This document shows positions 22,701 to 24,825 of a stretch of DNA of 24,825 nucleotides, piece after piece (positions within the stretch are counted from its first letter, which is position 1; every line of letters starts with the position of its first letter). The notes beneath the pieces were generated by a model. It was not told the DNA's origin, did no database searches, and saw only the letters and a list, made by a program, of their open reading frames with translations. The stretch is from contig VHZZ01008075.1 in the NCBI GenBank assembly GCA_009801015.1, forward strand, positions 7,029-31,853, in the 5' to 3' direction. This stretch comes from Silene noctiflora (Eukaryota > Streptophyta > Magnoliopsida > Caryophyllales > Caryophyllaceae). The translations under genes were made by a program, and so were the position numbers.

Positions 22701-23831
22701 TATTATGGTTGCCACTGGACATCCTTGCACCACGAAAAACCCAACAAATATCCTCTATCTTCTCACTAAGAACAACTCGTACTACAATAAAAGAAAGAAC
22801 ACAATCACCCTAATCTTTAGCTAAATGACCAAACATCAGTTACAATTGGATTTAAGGTGCATCAGCACAGACTAACAGAACTTCTCATACGCAATGTCTC
22901 TGAGTTAGTAATCCACCATACTATAGTTAAAGGTGCTAGTGTGTACATCTAAACTATTCCGCACCTTGGCCATGGCAACAATGGGAATGTATATCCGACT
23001 TCATCTATTATTAAATTTGAAAACAATGCTTTCGTCCTACAAAACAATGAGACTAATGAATATATAAATCTTGCAACTTTTTTTCTAAATTTACTTTATT
23101 GCATTATTTCTTTGCAGTTTGCAGCAATGGAATTTGAAGTTAGCTTTTAGCCCACATTCACTTTAAATCTTGGTAAAACCATGAATGTAATGGAACTTTC
23201 AGTTAAATTTCCAGTGTAGTGTATCTCCCTGCACTTTAAATCCCGGTTTCGTCACTGCTTGCAAACCAATACAAAAACATGAAAATGGAAAACAAGTCTA
23301 AAAATTTACCCAAAAGCGATGTGAAATGGACTCGGCGGTACCGGAAGACGACAAGCGCGAAGAGGAATCGTCAGGCATTGGATCCAAGAAATTAGGATCA
23401 TCAGCACAAGCGGCTTCAGAAGAAAGCCTCAAAGCCAACGCTAATTGCAACTGATAACTCTCCTCCGTCTGCTGCGCCCAGCTCTTGGACGAAGCCGAAG
23501 AACCTCCTCCACCACCGCCTCCGCCGTCAATTCTCATCATAAACTCCCCTCCTACCCCACCTCCTCCTCCGCCGCCACCAACGACAATGTCCTCCGCCGG
23601 CAGCGATATAGATGGCACGTAATAATCGCCGGAAAGCGAACTCTCACCGAAACTACTACCACTACTCTGGCGTTGCAACGCGAACATGTTCCCGACCCGA
23701 TTGTTAGGGTTCCGGTGATCCTGATCCCAATCTCCAACGCCGCCGCCAGAAAGTTTAGGCGGCGTTGGATGATCGTCGACTTGACTTAGAAGCGTGTAGT
23801 TGGTGTTTGACCTCCTACCTGGCATTTCCAT
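13794..23831 (-). CDS. CTR1: CTR1, Raf-like serine/threonine kinase repressor of ethylene signalling, 15 exons
   Basis: CTR1 sits with ethylene receptors at the endoplasmic reticulum and, without hormone, phosphorylates EIN2 to block the response. Exons: 23310–23831, 20829–21130, 20578–20722, 20146–20249, 19128–19336, 17546–17938, 17318–17358, 16430–16498, 16234–16334, 15999–16083, 15664–15762, 15437–15505, 15186–15317, 13994–14088, 13794–13902. All junctions are GT–AG and in phase, giving 824 residues (Arabidopsis 821). The start is the [12 protein letters not shown]; the same frame has a TAA shortly above and no earlier ATG. Residues 1–174 include glycine runs (85–92, 103–110) and the [15 protein letters not shown] block. 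Exons 1–5 encode the EDR1/CTR1 regulatory domain, with RIAKGCKYC and [12 protein letters not shown]. The kinase domain has the GSGSFG loop (557–562), Lys577, Glu595, HRDLKSPN (673–680), DFG (693–695) and APE (718–720). All catalytic residues are present, so the protein should be active. Confidence 0.96.
14089..15185 (-). other. CTR1 intron 13, 1.1 kb, with duplicated segments
   Basis: Blocks recur in direct orientation: GGGCTATAATATGAAGTCCA (about 15018 and, with one change, 15099), ATGAAAATTTTGGA (14950 and 15053) and ACTTTCTGCCATCACTCT (14828) against ACTTTCTGCCAACACTCT (15071). This suggests successive local duplications of about 80–240 bases. No transposon ends are visible. Confidence 0.65.
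16680..17035 (+). pseudogene. Decayed LINE reverse transcriptase fragment in CTR1 intron 7
   Basis: Plus-strand translation gives [17 protein letters not shown] (from 16692), then [33 protein letters not shown] and [11 protein letters not shown], matching the order of blocks in plant L1-type LINE reverse transcriptases. The FADD-like catalytic motif reads FAND here. Stops at the ends of the RAGIFQRV and LGYLLLL blocks, and frame shifts between blocks, show it is dead. Only the palm and thumb region remains, about 350 bases, antisense to CTR1. Short duplications of GTTAAGATTAATCT follow at 17028 and 17050. Confidence 0.75.
17939..19127 (-). other. CTR1 intron 5, 1.2 kb, with GA microsatellite
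   Basis: Lies between the regulatory-domain end and the linker exon. A (GA)n tract of about nine units occurs at about 18073–18091. The stretch 18140–18480 contains phrases such as GTGTGAGGTGCACCGAGG and GAGGCGCATC, reminiscent of decayed SINE-like repeats, but no ends or poly(A) tail can be defined. The 66-codon plus-strand ORF at 18441 looks accidental. Confidence 0.7.
19337..20145 (-). other. CTR1 intron 4
   Basis: Splits an AG|G arginine codon in the GLDREYLVD block. It contains an A run of about 19 bases near 19450. Nothing else is recognisable. Confidence 0.85.
21131..23309 (-). other. CTR1 intron 1, 2.2 kb
   Basis: Donor GTAAAT after the HRFW codons and acceptor CATCAG before VNGCLSY. 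It carries a Stowaway MITE (21913–22002), a direct repeat of about 30 bases around CCCCTACTTCTAGGGTC (about 21553–21585 and 21640–21665) and a 21-base tandem duplication around GCTCAAACACCTAACATGT (about 21811–21852). The remainder (22010–23280) shows no ORF or repeat that I recognise. Confidence 0.85.
21913..22002. mobile_element. Stowaway-type MITE in CTR1 intron 1
   Basis: A 90-base hairpin element from CTTCCTCTGTTCCATTAGGA to its inverse, flanked by TA (21911–21912, 22003–22004). The long arms (about 38 bases) match nearly perfectly, including ATGTATACAT. It belongs to a different family from the two intergenic copies. Confidence 0.85.
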
Positions 23832-23867
23832 CAGAAAAATTGAAATTGAGTAAGAAAACACAAGAGC

Positions 23868-23882
23868 TTAGACAAGGGCCAT
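23868..23882 (-). other. Four-codon upstream ORF before CTR1
   Basis: ATG GCC CTT GTC TAA, with an A at −3 and G at +4, a favourable start context. It ends 36 bases before the CTR1 start codon and would lie in the 5' leader if transcription starts near 23980. Confidence 0.45.
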
Positions 23883-24010
23883 TGTCGTCAAGGTGTGGTG
23901 TTTGTATTATTGTTGTTAAATTGGGGATTTTTTCAATTGGAAGAAAATTAGGGTTTTAATAATAATAGAATAGATAGATTTAATTTAGTCTGAAATTGAC
24001 CATGGATTGC

Positions 24011-24016
24011 TTTATA
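24011..24016 (-). promoter_or_regulatory. Candidate CTR1 TATA box
   Basis: CTATAAAG on the minus strand, about 180 bases above the start codon. It predicts transcription from near 23980 and a leader of about 150 bases. No other convincing core element was seen nearby. Confidence 0.4.
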
Positions 24017-24029
24017 GGTAGGTAAAGTA

Positions 24030-24730
24030 ATTAGAGTGTGTTTTAGTGTATGATGATGAAATTGGGATATTGAGTCCACTTTATTTCCCGTTTTTTCTTC
24101 TGATTTTGGGTGAAAATGTGACATTACCGGGTGCGGTGGCGTAACTGTGTGTATAGTCGAACAGTTGAGCCTCAAAGCTGAAACACTTAGGACGAGAAGC
24201 TTGGCTGCCTCACTCAAGGTTACTTTCCATTATTTTTCCTTTGGAAACTTTCAAATTTCCTACTCCTTATTCTATCCAAATTTAAATCACTTTTTTTTCG
24301 TTTATTTAACGAATTCTACTCATTGTAGTACTATTTTAACGATATTATTCCTTGTATTTCACCACCACTAATCCTCTGTACTACATCAAGAAAATAGTCA
24401 GATTCGTAGTTTAAGAGCTTTTCATTTGTATTGGTATGTAAGCCTCGCTACGGGTTAACTCTGTTTATCAATTGTACGTATGTTCTTTATTTTTATATAA
24501 AGGTTCATTGTTGTCAAAAAAAAAACATCAAGGAAAAAGAAGAAAAAAAATTACAGCATCCCTCACATATTAACCACCCACCAACTAGCAACCACCACCA
24601 ATCAACCCCACCGTCGAACGTCGATTAACCCCTAACGCCGACCATGACCCATCCACTCCCTCCCTATGTGCCACCCACTGCCCACCCGACCATCCCCCAC
24701 TGCCTATCCCACCAATCGCTACTGGCCACG
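24030..24730. other. CTR1 upstream region, no further gene seen
   Basis: AT-rich sequence to about 24520, then an A-rich stretch (24515–24550) and a C/A-rich stretch with CCACC phrases (24570–24725). Short ORFs on either strand look accidental. No regulatory site is claimed. Confidence 0.4.
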
Positions 24731-24825
24731 TGTAATACCCGCCCTTCTAGGACCTTTGACTAGCGTTGACCGACCGTAACACTTGCCGAGTCTCGTCTGG
24801 TCCTTAGTGGAGGAGTGATAGCGGG
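24731..24825 (+). mobile_element. Probable start of an LTR, cut by the window edge
   Basis: The sequence from 24731 begins TGTAATACCCGCCCTTCTAG. It then has the GACC/TTGAC-rich text familiar from the 5' end of many plant Gypsy-type LTRs, which begin TG and often TGTAATACCC. Only 95 bases are visible, so neither the other end nor a target duplication can be checked. Confidence 0.4.

Noticed and set aside
23445..23789. 114-codon plus-strand ORF
   Set aside because: It is a shadow of CTR1 exon 1, whose reading frame is confirmed by the family match.
23832..23861. N-terminal extension of CTR1 starting with MFSYSISIF
   Set aside because: The codon at 23861 is GTG, not ATG, and the family start MEMPGRRSN follows; a TAA lies upstream in the same frame.

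Overview
The window is nuclear DNA from a flowering plant, almost certainly a eudicot. It is AT-rich, and its two genes carry GT–AG introns whose protein products match well-known plant families. Both coding genes lie on the minus strand. The first to be transcribed is CTR1 (13794–23831), the Raf-like kinase that represses ethylene signalling, rebuilt here as 15 exons and 824 residues. About 10 kb downstream is a class A heat-shock factor, HSFA3 (1683–3776), with two exons and 435 residues. Both reading frames are complete and every splice phase agrees. The species cannot be fixed from the sequence; the repeat style is compatible with Caryophyllales, but that is a weak guess.

Layout on the plus-strand scale: 1–1680 is the 3' flank of HSFA3, with short tandem repeats and perhaps old LTR debris. 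HSFA3 follows, then its promoter at about 3777–4200. The space between the genes (4200–13790) is mostly transposon: a non-autonomous MULE-like element with long inverted ends (5200–6431), a 422-bp MULE-type MITE (7615–8036), and a 4.2-kb Helitron with a textbook 3' hairpin and CTAG end (8217–12420). Two copies of one Stowaway MITE family sit inside the MULE-like element and the Helitron. A G/T-rich imperfect repeat tract (about 12560–12960) follows, then CTR1. The CTR1 introns hold a decayed antisense LINE reverse transcriptase (intron 7), a second Stowaway type (intron 1) and several local duplications. The window ends in what looks like the start of an LTR (24731 to the edge).

CTR1 acts in the ethylene response and HSFA3 in heat and drought responses; no direct joint function is implied. 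Their neighbourhood is notable because the Arabidopsis orthologues have adjacent locus numbers (At5g03720 and At5g03730). The pair therefore looks like conserved microsynteny whose spacer has been inflated by transposons here. Other points worth checking are DRE-like motifs and an overlapping upstream ORF before HSFA3, and a four-codon upstream ORF before CTR1. I found no new multi-gene system, CRISPR array, rRNA or tRNA.
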